From Microbispora hainanensis (GTDB lineage: Bacteria; Actinomycetota; Actinomycetes; Streptosporangiales; Streptosporangiaceae), in assembly GCF_006874475.1 (NCBI RefSeq), contig NZ_VIRM01000031.1, forward strand, positions 42,594-106,593: a stretch of 64,000 nucleotides of DNA, given 5' to 3'. Position numbers and translations under genes: made by a program. Position 1 is the first letter of the stretch. Each line of letters opens with the position of its first letter. A model generated the notes under the pieces. That model searched no databases. It worked only from the letters and a program-made list of their open reading frames with translations, and was not told the origin of the DNA. Below are positions 38,356 through 47,335 of this stretch, piece by piece.

Positions 38356-39839
38356 GCCACCACGCGGCGGACACCGTCCTCACCGCGCAGGGCGTCGTGC
38401 GCGGGCTGCGGCACGACGGGACGACCGTGTTCCTGAACATCCCGTACGCCGCACCGCCGACCGGCGCCGCCCGGTTCGCCGCTCCACGACCGCACGCGCC
38501 CTGGGACGGTGTACGGGACGCGACGGAGCCCGGGCCCACCGCGCCGCAGGCCGGACGCCGGCTCGGCAGCGTGGACATGACCCCGTACTTCGGGCCGGGC
38601 TGGATCCCCGGCGATGACTTCCTGACCGTCAACGTGTGGACGCCGGGGGTCGCCGGAGAGCGGCTGCCCGTGATGGTGTTCGTGCACGGCGGCGGCTTCG
38701 TGGCGGGATCCACCAGGTCGGAGCTCTATGACGGCACCGCCTTCGCCCGGGACGGGGTCGTGCTCGTGACGCTCAACTACCGGCTGGGCATCGCGGGCTT
38801 CCTCGACCTGCCCGGTGCCCCCGCCAACCGGGGCCTGCTCGACGTGATCGCCGCCCTGCGATGGGTGCGGGAGAACATCGCCGCGTTCGGCGGCGACCCG
38901 TCCCGCGTCACATTGTTCGGCCAGTCCGCCGGCGCGACGATCGTGGGCGGCGTGCTGGCCGCGCCCGAGGCCGAAGGGTTGTTCCGGCGCGTGATCGTGC
39001 AGAGCGGCAGCGGCCTGGGGGCCTTCACGCCCGAGCAGGCCGCCCGGGTGACCCGCGCGGCCGCCCGCGCGCTCGGGGTCGAGGCGCATGCCGAGGCCTT
39101 CGCCGGCATCCCCGACCTGCGGCTGGTCGAGGTCATGGCCGAACTGTCGGGCATCGACCTGCGGACCGACATCGACACTGACCCGCTCATCGGGCTCAGC
39201 CCTTTCAGCATCGTTCTCGACCGGCAGCCGGCCGAGGTCGTCGCCGCGGGCCGCGGCGACGGCGTGGACCTGCTGGTGGGCACGAACACGGAGGAGGGCA
39301 ACCTCTACCTCGCCCCGTTCGGGAACCTGTCCACTTCGACGGCGGCGGACGTGCACGCCGCCGCGGCCCGCTCGCACCCGCGGCCCGCCCGCCTCGTCGA
39401 GGCCTACCGCAGGGCGCGGCCGCAGGCGTCGTCCGGCGAACTGCGCTCGGCGATCATGGGCGACGCCCTGTTCGGTGTGGGCAGCCGGCGGCTGGCCGAC
39501 GCGCACGCGGGGAGGGCCGCCGCCACCTACCGATACTCGTTCGCATGGCGCTCGAACGCGTTGAACGGCGAGCTGGGTGCCACGCACGCCGTGGAGCTGC
39601 CGTTCGTCTTCGACGTCGCCGACCTGCCCCGGCTGCGCGGCCCGCAGGCTCTGCTCGGTCCGTACGAGCCGCCCTCGGACCTGGCCGCCCGGATGCACGC
39701 GGCCTGGGTGGCCTTCGCCGCGACCGGCCACCCCGGCTGGGACCGCTACGCCACCGCACGCCGGGCCACCATGCGCATCGGCGCCGAGTGGAGCATGGTG
39801 GACGACCCGCACGGCGAGGAGCTCCACGCGTGGCCCTGA
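38352..39839 (+). CDS. Type B carboxylesterase
   Basis: A 495-residue esterase; ATG 38352 follows AAGGAGG and overlaps the previous stop. The oxyanion motif is HGGGF (112-116), the nucleophile Ser192 lies in GQSAG, the acid is Glu in NTEEGNLY, and the His is in GATHAVELPFVFD. It shows the usual type B opening GVVRGLRHDG...FLNIPYAAPPTG. There is no signal peptide, so it should work in the cytoplasm. It is paired with the metallo-hydrolase and presumably under the LuxR-LAL regulator. Confidence 0.9.
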   Translation: MSHHAADTVLTAQGVVRGLRHDGTTVFLNIPYAAPPTGAARFAAPRPHAPWDGVRDATEPGPTAPQAGRRLGSVDMTPYFGPGWIPGDDFLTVNVWTPGVAGERLPVMVFVHGGGFVAGSTRSELYDGTAFARDGVVLVTLNYRLGIAGFLDLPGAPANRGLLDVIAALRWVRENIAAFGGDPSRVTLFGQSAGATIVGGVLAAPEAEGLFRRVIVQSGSGLGAFTPEQAARVTRAAARALGVEAHAEAFAGIPDLRLVEVMAELSGIDLRTDIDTDPLIGLSPFSIVLDRQPAEVVAAGRGDGVDLLVGTNTEEGNLYLAPFGNLSTSTAADVHAAAARSHPRPARLVEAYRRARPQASSGELRSAIMGDALFGVGSRRLADAHAGRAAATYRYSFAWRSNALNGELGATHAVELPFVFDVADLPRLRGPQALLGPYEPPSDLAARMHAAWVAFAATGHPGWDRYATARRATMRIGAEWSMVDDPHGEELHAWP

Positions 39840-40011
39840 CCGCTTCCCACCGATACCCACCACGGTTCTCTCAGCCTGATCACCGCTGGAGCGGGTCGCC
39901 GCGCGACGTGCCGAGCCGGACCTGCTCCGCCCCGCGAACCTCGTCGCACCAGCAGCCGCACCGGCGGAACCAAGATGGCCGATCCTCAGTGAAGATCGGA
40001 CTGGACCTCGG

Positions 40012-40305
40012 TCAGTCGATGCCTTCGACGATGCGGAAGTCGCGCTCGACGCCGTCGGAGAGGGCGGCCAGCGCCTCCTGGTAGGCCGCACTCTCGTACG
40101 CCGCGACGGCCTGCTCGAAGCTGTCGAACTCGACCAGGACGGTGCGCTCGGCCAGTCCGGCGTCGTGCGCCACGACCCGGCCGCCACGGACGAGGGTCCG
40201 GCCACCCCCGGCCTTGACGGCCGGACCGGCCAGCTTGTTGTAAGCAGCCAGCTTCTCAGGGTCTGAAATGGTGCGGTAGGCGCTGACCCAGTAGCCCTTG
40301 GGCAT
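40012..40305 (-). CDS. DUF1330 family protein
   Basis: A 97-residue dimeric alpha-beta barrel protein of the DUF1330 family. It has the opening KGYWVSAYRTISDPEKLAAY, the strand RTLVRGGRVVAHDAGLAERTVLVEF and the end SDGVERDFRIVEGID. No enzymatic role is established for the family. It stands 33 bases after the MFS gene on the same strand, so it may be the last gene of the marR-MFS transcript. The gap 39840-40011 holds nothing else. Confidence 0.85.
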   Translation of the reverse strand: MPKGYWVSAYRTISDPEKLAAYNKLAGPAVKAGGGRTLVRGGRVVAHDAGLAERTVLVEFDSFEQAVAAYESAAYQEALAALSDGVERDFRIVEGID

Positions 40306-40338
40306 GGAACCTGCAGTGTCGGGATGAGTGCATCGGAC

Positions 40339-41772
40339 TTACGGGTTGGTCTCGGAGGAGCGTCGGCGGGCGAGAGCGAGGCTTGTCAGCGTCGTGATCG
40401 CCATGGCGCCGATGCCGGCCAGCGCCGCGGTGGTGTAGGCGCTGTCGTCGGGGAAGAGACGGCCGGGGCTGCTGCCCGCGGCGAGGATCAGGCCGCCGAT
40501 GGCGCTGCCCAGGGAGTACCCGACGCTGCGGACGACGTAGTTGAAGCTCATGGCGCTCGACGTCTCGCTCTTGGGGGTGACGGCCAGGATGACGCCGGGC
40601 ATCGCGGCCGAGAAGCCGCCGACGCCGAAGCCGAGCACGCCCATCGCCGCGAACAGTTCGGCCAGGTCCGACCGTGCCGCCGCGAACAGGGCGAACCCGC
40701 CGCCGACCACGACGGCGCTGCCGGCCAGGAGCAGGGGGCCGGCGATCCGGCTCCGGATCCGCGGCGTGAGTTTGCCCGCGACGAACCCCAGCACCGAGAA
40801 CGGGATGAGGACCAGCCCGGCGGCGAAGGTCGTCAGCCCGAAGCCGTAGCCGGCGCCATGCGGCGTCTGTGCGTACCGGGTGATGAGCGTGAGCAGGAGG
40901 TACATGCCGATCCCGCCGGCGAACATGGCGAGGTTCGCCCCGGCGACCGCCGGGTGCCGCACCGCCCGCACAGCGACCAGGGGTGTCGTGCTGCGCAGCT
41001 CGACGACGACCCAGACGCAGAGCAGCACCACCGCGACGACGGCGAGGCCCGACGCCACGGCGAGGTGCCGGCTCCACAGATTCCGTTCGCCGGCGAGGAG
41101 CAGCACCAGGACCAGCGCAGCGGCCAGGACGACCGCGCCTGCCACGTCCACGCGCGCGGAGCGGCCTTCGGGGGCCTCGGGCATGGAGCACCACGCGGTC
41201 AGGAGGGCGGCGGCGGTGACGACCAGGCCGAGGCCGTAGGCGGCCCGCACGCCGCCGAGCTCGGCGAGCAGTGCGGCCAGCGGGTAGCCGACGCCGGCCC
41301 CGATGATCGAGACCACCGAGATCAGGGCGATCACGGCCGTGCTGCGCTCCTCGGGGAGGTGGTCCCGGGCCACGCCCATCATCAGCGCCGTCAGCCCGAG
41401 CCCGACGCCCTGGGCCGCCCTGCCGGCCAGCAGCCACGCGAACGGCAGCGGCAGCACGGTGAGCGCGCTGCCGGCGACGACGACCGCCAGCGTGGCGAGG
41501 ATCGCGGCCCGCCGGTGCGGACCGGCTCCGAGCCGGCCCAGGACCGGCGTGGCGACGGCGCCGCTGAGCAGCGCGACGGTCAGCGTCCACTGCGCGCTGC
41601 CGAGCGAGACGTGGAACGAGGTCGCCACGCTGGTGATGAGCGGCGTCCCGAGGCCGGCGACCGCCGCCACGACCAGAGCGATGAACACCAGGGCGGGGAC
41701 CAGCAGCCGCGCCTCGGAACGCGCCACAGGGAACGCCGTCGCCTCGGGCCCGCCGACCGGCTGCCCGGTCAC
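40339..41772 (-). CDS. MFS drug/metabolite exporter
   Basis: A 477-residue major facilitator protein with 12-14 hydrophobic helices. Motif A-like loops are VLGRLGAGPHRRAAI after helix 2 and GKLTPRIRSRI in the second half. An antiporter-type motif C (GAGVGYPLAALLAELGGVRAAYG) points to export. Its start overlaps the end of the MarR gene by four bases (GTGA), the classic efflux-pump/repressor arrangement. The substrate is unknown. It resembles the DHA2-type exporters. Confidence 0.87.
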   Translation of the reverse strand: MTGQPVGGPEATAFPVARSEARLLVPALVFIALVVAAVAGLGTPLITSVATSFHVSLGSAQWTLTVALLSGAVATPVLGRLGAGPHRRAAILATLAVVVAGSALTVLPLPFAWLLAGRAAQGVGLGLTALMMGVARDHLPEERSTAVIALISVVSIIGAGVGYPLAALLAELGGVRAAYGLGLVVTAAALLTAWCSMPEAPEGRSARVDVAGAVVLAAALVLVLLLAGERNLWSRHLAVASGLAVVAVVLLCVWVVVELRSTTPLVAVRAVRHPAVAGANLAMFAGGIGMYLLLTLITRYAQTPHGAGYGFGLTTFAAGLVLIPFSVLGFVAGKLTPRIRSRIAGPLLLAGSAVVVGGGFALFAAARSDLAELFAAMGVLGFGVGGFSAAMPGVILAVTPKSETSSAMSFNYVVRSVGYSLGSAIGGLILAAGSSPGRLFPDDSAYTTAALAGIGAMAITTLTSLALARRRSSETNP

Positions 41773-42227
41773 TGCTTCGGCCGTTCGCGGTCCTGGCTTT
41801 CGAGCTCCGCCAGATGCTGCAGCGCCGGAAGGGCCGCCACCAGCGCCTCGACTTCATCGCCGGCTAGTTCGCCGATCAACCGCTCGAACGCGTGGACGCC
41901 CGCCTGGCGCCGCGTCCGGACATAGGAGGCGCCGGCCTCGGTCAGGCACACCAGCGTGACCCGCTTGTCGGACGCGTCGCCCCGCCGCTCGACCAGACCG
42001 GACTCCTCCATAACGCGGACCAGGGCGGTCATCGCGGGCTGGGTGACGCCCTCGACCGCGGCCAGATCGGTGATGCGCCGCGGGCCGGTGCGGTCCAAGG
42101 TGGCCAGGGTGGCGGCGGACGTCAGGCTCATGTCCCGCGGCAGGCGTCTCACGGCCCTGATGGCCAGGCCATAGAGGACCGCCCCGATGGCGGCGGACGC
42201 GCCAGGAGCGCTGCCTTGACGACTCAC
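41769..42227 (-). CDS. MarR-family repressor
   Basis: A 152-residue winged-helix regulator. The recognition region is RRITDLAAVEGVTQPAMTALV, the wing is LVERRGDASDKRVTLVCLTEAG, and dimer helices lie at both ends. It is first in a transcript with the MFS exporter (4-base overlap) and presumably represses the transcript until a toxic ligand binds. A palindrome-rich AT stretch upstream (42240-42263) is a likely operator. Confidence 0.9.
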   Translation of the reverse strand: MSRQGSAPGASAAIGAVLYGLAIRAVRRLPRDMSLTSAATLATLDRTGPRRITDLAAVEGVTQPAMTALVRVMEESGLVERRGDASDKRVTLVCLTEAGASYVRTRRQAGVHAFERLIGELAGDEVEALVAALPALQHLAELESQDRERPKQ

Positions 42228-42239
42228 GCTAGAAGCATA

Positions 42240-42263
42240 GCGCTTTTATATTCATAGTTTATG
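42240..42263 (-). promoter_or_regulatory. Candidate MarR operator/promoter
   Basis: The AT-rich stretch starting 13 bases before the marR start contains CATA, three bases, TATG (42253-42263) and a nearby second CATAG element. This is unusual base composition for the window and typical of a MarR autoregulatory site. Confidence 0.4.
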
Positions 42264-42523
42264 GAATTGGGCGAGACCGGCGCGGGCGTCCTCACGGCAT
42301 CCGCCTTTACCTTGTAGATCATTACTCCCATCCCGCAGCAGGACGTCACCGCTGATCTGGTCGGCTCGTGCGCGAGGGCGAGCGCGTACGGCCGGCCGGC
42401 AATCGCCGACGTCGGACGGCTGCCGCTGCGCCCTGGACATGCTCCGCTACGGCGACGACCGCTACCTGGCGCTCGCGCGTGAATGAAACGCATTCGCTGA
42501 CGTGCCCCGGCTGCCCTCGGTCG

Positions 42524-42889
42524 TCACGATTTGGGCTGCCGCAGGTGCTCGGCCACCCGTCCCCGGCCCTTGCCGGTGCGTTCTCGGGCCCTGCGCGCGA
42601 GTTCGGCCGGCGAGAGTCCCTCTTCCTCGTCGGGATCCCGGGGGATGGATCGCAGCACCTCCGCCTTGTTGGCGTACGTGCCGAGCGGTAATGCCCGCAG
42701 CAGCCGCAGCGCCTGTTCGGAAGCGCCGGCGTCGGCCGCCTGCTGGACGAGCGACTGTTTGTCCGCGGGAAAGTCCACGCTGGACAGGGCCTCGCGGACG
42801 ATGTCGTCGACGGTCACGGCGTCCTCCCAGGAGATCGGTGTGGTTGGCGTGGCCACCACCCTCCATCCGTCTCCCGTTACCCCGGCCAT
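42524..42889 (-). CDS. DUF2795 domain protein
   Basis: A 121-residue protein. The middle (about 28-85) has the DUF2795 pattern ALSSVDFPADKQSLVQQAAD, then GASEQALRLLRALPLGTYANKAEVLRSI. An acidic stretch (PRDPDEEEGLSP) and a basic tail (RRARERTGKGRGR) follow. The family is widespread in actinobacteria with no proven role; the fold suggests nucleic-acid or protein binding. The true start may lie a few codons inside the frame. The gap 42264-42523 before marR shows no gene. Confidence 0.75.
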   Translation of the reverse strand: MAGVTGDGWRVVATPTTPISWEDAVTVDDIVREALSSVDFPADKQSLVQQAADAGASEQALRLLRALPLGTYANKAEVLRSIPRDPDEEEGLSPAELARRARERTGKGRGRVAEHLRQPKS

Positions 42890-42964
42890 CAGGAAACTAC
42901 ACGGTATTTCGCCCCTAATGTCCGTTTAATATGCCGGGGCAAAGGATGGGGAGCGCCCGATGGC

Positions 42965-43330
42965 GGGGACACCCGCACTCTGGGGCGTCCGGACCGGGCC
43001 GGACGCCCGCCCAAGCTCGCCGACGCCGAGCTGCTCACCCTGGCCATCGCTCAAGCCCTGCTCGGCATCCGCTCCGAAGCCCGCCGGCTGCGGTCGCCCT
43101 GCCGGATGCTCCGTGTTGCCGGTAGCGGCCGGTTCAGCGCCGGGCGGTGGTGACGCGGCGACCTGGAAGCGTTCGGCTGCCTTGCCACAGCGGCCAGCCG
43201 TCGTCGACGACACACCGTGCCAGGCGCAGGCGTCCGAGTTCGGCCAGCGGGGCATTACAGCGGCTGCCGGCCGGTGCAGCACCTTCTGGGCGGGATCAAG
43301 TCCGTAATCGGCATGGCGCCCTTCTGCAGG
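42965..43330 (+). pseudogene. Transposase remnant (IS982/IS5-like)
   Basis: Scraps of a DDE transposase lie in shifted plus-strand frames. First comes PPKLADAELLTLAIAQALLG then IRSEARRLR, then VDDTPCQ (a VDSTP-like motif), then GHYSGCRPVQHLLGGIKSVIG (compare YGYC.SHSRFFWGLRL in intact relatives). Deletions and frameshifts make it non-functional. Family placement is from memory of motifs and is uncertain. Confidence 0.55.
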
Positions 43331-43352
43331 CCGGGGGCGCGCCGCGCCGCGG

Positions 43353-44024
43353 TCACGGCGCGGCGCGCCTGCCCGCCCCGGTCAAATAGGCCACGACCAT
43401 CTCCCCGATCATGACGCGTTGCCGCTCGCGGTGCTCCGGCGCGGTCATGTCCCGGCCGAACAGAGCCCCGAAGGTGTGCTGGTTGGAGATGCGGAAGCAG
43501 CAGAAGGAGCTGATCATCATGTGCACGTCGATGGCGTCGGCGTCGGTGACGAAGACGCCCTGCGCCTGCCCGGCGTCCAGGATCCGGGAGATCAGGTCCA
43601 GCACCGGGGTGCCCAGGTTGGCCAGCACCTCGGATTTGCGGATGTGCTTGCCGTGATGGATGTTCTCGATGCTGACCAGCTTGATGAAGTCCCGGTGTGC
43701 GTCATGGTGGTCGAAGGTCAGCTCCGCGAGCGTGCGGACCGCCTCCACAGGTGCCAGGTGCTCCACGTCGACGGTCCGCTCGACCGCCCGGATGTCGGCG
43801 TACGCCTTCTCCAGCACTGCGACGTACAACTGCTCCTTGCCGCCGAAGTAGTAGTAGATCATCCGCTTCGTGGTGCGGGTGAGCGCGGCGATCTCGTCCA
43901 CCCGCGCCCCGGCGTACCCGTTCCTGGCGAACTCCCGCTGCGCGACCTCCAGGATCTCCGCCCTGGTCCGCTCGGCGTCACGTAGGCGATCCCCGGCGGG
44001 ACGGGTGGCGGGCTGGGAGGACAT
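43353..44024 (-). CDS. TetR-family regulator of the quinate/shikimate operon
   Basis: A 223-residue regulator. I choose ATG 44024, which has GGAG eight bases before it; the longer frame adds an Arg-rich run. The HTH is residues about 30-60 (NGYAGARVDEIAALTRTTKR MIYYYFGGKEQLY). The ligand domain is all helical. It is the last gene after quiC, 40 bases on. Near-identical palindromes containing ACTAGTTCGT lie before aroQ and before the MHS transporter gene, so it most likely represses both until a pathway metabolite binds (inference). Confidence 0.85.
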   Translation of the reverse strand: MSSQPATRPAGDRLRDAERTRAEILEVAQREFARNGYAGARVDEIAALTRTTKRMIYYYFGGKEQLYVAVLEKAYADIRAVERTVDVEHLAPVEAVRTLAELTFDHHDAHRDFIKLVSIENIHHGKHIRKSEVLANLGTPVLDLISRILDAGQAQGVFVTDADAIDVHMMISSFCCFRISNQHTFGALFGRDMTAPEHRERQRVMIGEMVVAYLTGAGRRAAP

Positions 44025-44064
44025 GACGCTCCACTGTGGCCGATGAGTCAGGGTCGGCCTCATC

Positions 44065-45927
44065 CTATTGCCGTCTCGCCGGCGGCACGGGGCCGTGCTG
44101 GACGGCAAGCCTGATCGGCGCGTTCTGAGCGCCGTACCCCTGGTACGCGCCGAATCGCTGGACGACCTCGAAGAACATCCGGCCGGCGGTGACCGTGTAC
44201 AGGTGGAGGAACTCCCCGGCGGCGTCGCGGTCGTACAGCAGGTTGAGCTCCCGCAAGGTATGCAGCCGCTCTGAAGCGAGGTCGTACCGGGCCTGCAGGT
44301 CGTCGTAGTAGTTCGCGGGGACGGGCAGCACCAGTTCGCCGAGCTCTCGCAGGCGCCCGGCCGTGGCGAGGATGTCCCGGCTCGCCAGCGCGACGTGCTG
44401 CCAGGGAGCGTCAGGCGCCGAGGGATGGCCGCCCACGTAGCCGACGTTGATCGCGATCCTGACCGTGCCGCCGGCGTTGGTCATCGCCCGGCTGCGCAGC
44501 AGTCCGTACGGGTCGGGCAGTTCGAGGCTCTCCTGCGGGGTCAGCCCGAGCACGCTGCGATAGAACAGGGCGGCCTCGTCGAAGTGGTGCCAGGGCTGGG
44601 TCAGCGCCACATGGTCGATGTGGGTGATCTCGTCACCGGGGCGCCCCGCCCGGACAGGGGCGAAGTCGCCGGTCCAGCTCGGGTGATCGGGCTGTGCCGT
44701 ACGGCAGAAGAACAGCGCGGTGCCGTCGGGCGCCGCGACCGCGTCGAGCGGCGCCTCACCCGGAGCACGGCGCCGCGGCAGCACCGGCGACAGCAGCGAC
44801 TGGGCGCGTTTGACCGATCCGGCCGGATCGGGTGACTCCAACCCGATCGCCGCCACCGCCGGCACATCGGCGGGCTCGCCGGTGTTGAGCAGGATCCGGG
44901 CCTCGCCCTGTTCCCACAACTGGACCGGCTTGCCGGTGTGCGTACCGGTGTGGGCGAAGCCGAGCGCCACGAGCAGCGGCTCCAGCGCGTTCCGTCCCGG
45001 TGCGGCCCCCGGGGGCAGTGGCGCGGCGGACGCGGGCATGGCCAGTTCGGCGAAGGCGAAGCCGGTGGGCTGCACGGGCGGCGGCGGAACGGCGAGCGCG
45101 GCCGCACCCGGCAGTCGCGCGGCGGTGTCCTCCTCCAGGGCGATCAGCGAGCGCATCGCGTCCACGGCGGTGCGGGTGGTGTCCGCCTGCCGGAACACGT
45201 CGTTGAACACCTCCAGCGACAGCGGACCGCTGTAGCCGGTGCGCAGCACGTGTGCCAGCAGCCCGGCCAGGTCGAAGCCGCCCTGACCTGGGAAGCAGCG
45301 GTGGTGCCTGCTCCACTGGAGGACGTCCATCGCCATCAGAGGCGCGTCGGCCAGCTGCAGGAAGAAGATCTTGTCGCCGGGGATGGCTTCGATTCCGCCG
45401 GGATCGGAGCCGCGTGACAGGATGTGGAAGCTGTCCAGGCAGGTGCCCAGATTGTCGTGGTCGGCCATCCGGACGATCCGCCACGCGTGCAGGTACTCGT
45501 TGACGTGCCGCCCCCAGGCCAGGGCCTCGTAGGCGATCGTGATGCCGTGTTCGGCCGCCGCCTCGGCGAGCAGCCGGAGTTGCCCGGCCGCCAGTGCGTC
45601 GTCGTCCACGGCGGCGGCGCTGACATTGGAGCAGACCAGCAGCCGGGTGACACCGAGTCGTTCCATGACCGCGAACGTGTGCCGCGCCCTGCGCAGGTTG
45701 CGTTCGAGCAGGTCGGCGGGAACGGCCTCGAAGTCACGGAACGGCTGGTAGAGGTCGATGCTCAGACCGAGGTCGGCGGCCCGCACCTGAACCTCCTCCG
45801 GCGACATGTTGCTGGCGACCAGGTCGTTGTCGAAGATCTCCACGCCGTCGAAGCCGGCCGCCGCGATGGCGTCGAGCTTCTCGGCCAGGGTGCCGCTCAG
45901 CGACACCGTGGCGATGGTCTTGCGCAT
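44065..45927 (-). CDS. quiC: 3-Dehydroshikimate dehydratase, two-domain QuiC type
   Basis: A 620-residue fusion. Residues 1 to about 275 are a TIM-barrel of the sugar-phosphate isomerase/AP-endonuclease-2 type (motifs ATVSLSGTLAEKLDAIAAAG, FDGVEIFDND, LGTCLDSFHILSRG, PLSLEVFNDVFRQAD), the catalytic half that converts 3-dehydroshikimate to protocatechuate. Residues about 300-615 are a VOC domain pair related to 4-hydroxyphenylpyruvate dioxygenase (ITHIDHVALTQPWHHFDEAA, FFEVVQRFGAYQGYG). This architecture matches the bacterial QuiC dehydratases. It follows aroE by 10 bases. Confidence 0.9.
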   Translation of the reverse strand: MRKTIATVSLSGTLAEKLDAIAAAGFDGVEIFDNDLVASNMSPEEVQVRAADLGLSIDLYQPFRDFEAVPADLLERNLRRARHTFAVMERLGVTRLLVCSNVSAAAVDDDALAAGQLRLLAEAAAEHGITIAYEALAWGRHVNEYLHAWRIVRMADHDNLGTCLDSFHILSRGSDPGGIEAIPGDKIFFLQLADAPLMAMDVLQWSRHHRCFPGQGGFDLAGLLAHVLRTGYSGPLSLEVFNDVFRQADTTRTAVDAMRSLIALEEDTAARLPGAAALAVPPPPVQPTGFAFAELAMPASAAPLPPGAAPGRNALEPLLVALGFAHTGTHTGKPVQLWEQGEARILLNTGEPADVPAVAAIGLESPDPAGSVKRAQSLLSPVLPRRRAPGEAPLDAVAAPDGTALFFCRTAQPDHPSWTGDFAPVRAGRPGDEITHIDHVALTQPWHHFDEAALFYRSVLGLTPQESLELPDPYGLLRSRAMTNAGGTVRIAINVGYVGGHPSAPDAPWQHVALASRDILATAGRLRELGELVLPVPANYYDDLQARYDLASERLHTLRELNLLYDRDAAGEFLHLYTVTAGRMFFEVVQRFGAYQGYGAQNAPIRLAVQHGPVPPARRQ

Positions 45928-45937
45928 TGACGGCTCC

Positions 45938-46792
45938 TCAGGCGGCGACGAGGTCGGTCATGTGGGCGAGCATCCGTTCCGCGTCCGGCTCGCGGCCGGT
46001 GAACAGGCGGAACGCATGGGCGGCCTGGAAGACGACCATGCCGCCGCCGTGGAGCGTGCGGCAGCCGATCTCGCGGGCCTGCCGCAGCAGCGCGGTCTCA
46101 AGCGGCCGATACACCACATCGGCCACCCACAGGTCCGGCGTGAGCAGTTCGGCGGGCAACGGCAGGCCCGGGTGCGCGGCCATCCCGGTGGGAGTGACGT
46201 TGACCAGCCCGTCGGCACCCGCGAGTAGCGCCGGCAGCCGGTCGGGCGTGGCGGCGACGGCGCGGCCCGTCCCGAAGCGCCGGGCCAGCTTGACGGCCAG
46301 TTCGACGGCCCGGTCCTGCTGGACGTCCACCAGCGTCATCCGGTCGGCTCCCAAAGTCAGCAGCGCGTGCGCCACCGCCGAGCCCGCCCCGCCCGCACCG
46401 AGCTGCACGACCCGGCGGGTCGCCGCGTCGGGCAGGCCGCGGGCGAACGACTCGGCGAACCCGGTCCAGTCGGTGTTGTGCCCGATGGCGCGGCCGCCGT
46501 CGAACACCACAGTGTTCACCGCGCCCAGTTTCTCGGCGTCGGGCGACAGCTCGTCCAGATGCTCGATGACCGTCTGTTTGCAGGGATGGGTGATGTTGAG
46601 ACCAGTGAAGCCGAATCGGCGGGCCGTCGTCACCAGATCGCCGGCGGCCTCCGCGGGCAGCCCGAGTTCGGCGATGTCGATCAGCCGGTAGATGTAGCGC
46701 AGGCCGTGAAAGTCGGCCTCGCGCTCGTGCAGGGGTGGACTGAGCGACGGTCCGATCCCCGCCCCGATGAGCCCCACCAGATATGACGTCAT
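45938..46792 (-). CDS. aroE: Shikimate/quinate dehydrogenase
   Basis: NAD(P)-dependent dehydrogenase, 284 residues. The substrate site is SLSPPLHEREADFHGLRY (16-33) with catalytic Lys72 in NITHPCKQTV and Asp in GHNTDWTGF. The nucleotide-binding motif is LGAGGAGSAVAHALL, and the end has HGGGMVVFQAAHAFRLFTG. In biosynthesis AroE reduces 3-dehydroshikimate. In this catabolic operon it more likely oxidises shikimate or quinate, which is inference from the quiC neighbour. It overlaps aroQ by four bases. Confidence 0.92.
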   Translation of the reverse strand: MTSYLVGLIGAGIGPSLSPPLHEREADFHGLRYIYRLIDIAELGLPAEAAGDLVTTARRFGFTGLNITHPCKQTVIEHLDELSPDAEKLGAVNTVVFDGGRAIGHNTDWTGFAESFARGLPDAATRRVVQLGAGGAGSAVAHALLTLGADRMTLVDVQQDRAVELAVKLARRFGTGRAVAATPDRLPALLAGADGLVNVTPTGMAAHPGLPLPAELLTPDLWVADVVYRPLETALLRQAREIGCRTLHGGGMVVFQAAHAFRLFTGREPDAERMLAHMTDLVAA

Positions 46793-47244
46793 CGTCCTTC
46801 CTTCTTCAGGAGCATTGCCGCGTGGGCGAGGGCGAGCGGGTAGCCGTGCGGTCCCGCGCCGCAGATCAGCGCGTCCGCGACCTCCGACACGTACGAGCGA
46901 CGGCGGTACGGCTCCCGCCGGTGGATGTTGGTCAGGTGGACCTCGACCACGGGCAGTCCGGCGGCGGCCAGCGCGTCCCGCAGCGCGACGGACGTGTGCG
47001 TGTAGCCCCCGGCGTTGATCACGATCGCGTCCATCTCGCGCCCCGCCTCCTGAACGGCGTCGATGAGCACGCCCTCATGGTTGCTCTGCCGGAAGTCGAG
47101 GGCCAGGCCGTGCTCGCGGGCTGCGGCGAGGGACAGTTCCTCAATGTCCGCCAAGGTCGTGATCCCGTAGACAGCGGGCTCGCGGCGGCCGAGCAGGTTG
47201 AGGTTGGGCCCGTTGAGGACGAGTACGCGGGGGTCGGGCGGCAT
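46789..47244 (-). CDS. aroQ: Type II 3-dehydroquinate dehydratase
   Basis: A dodecameric dehydratase of 151 residues. It has LNGPNLNLLGRREPAVYG (10-27) with catalytic Tyr26 and the loop Arg residues, INAGGYTHTSVALRDAL, and VEVHLTNIHRREPYRRRSY with the catalytic His. It interconverts 3-dehydroquinate and 3-dehydroshikimate. As first gene of aroQ-aroE-quiC-tetR it most likely serves catabolism of quinate. The start region repeats 12 bases (TGGAGCGTCATG on the coding strand) found at the tetR start. Confidence 0.93.
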   Translation of the reverse strand: MPPDPRVLVLNGPNLNLLGRREPAVYGITTLADIEELSLAAAREHGLALDFRQSNHEGVLIDAVQEAGREMDAIVINAGGYTHTSVALRDALAAAGLPVVEVHLTNIHRREPYRRRSYVSEVADALICGAGPHGYPLALAHAAMLLKKEGR

Positions 47245-47250
47245 GACGCT

Positions 47251-47284
47251 CCATTATGTACGAACTAGTACGTTACTTTTTATA
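47251..47284 (-). promoter_or_regulatory. aroQ promoter with TetR-type palindrome
   Basis: ACG A ACTAGT A CGT at 47260-47273 is an inverted repeat centred on ACTAGT, sitting beside a CATAAT -10-like box (47253-47258, minus strand). The string ACGAACTAGT recurs on the minus strand at 49662-49671 before the MHS transporter. The likely binder is the TetR protein at 43353. Confidence 0.6.
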
Positions 47285-47335
47285 GACCAGCTCGGCCGAC
47301 GTGGGAAGCCGCACCGGCTGGCGCCGATGGAAGGG

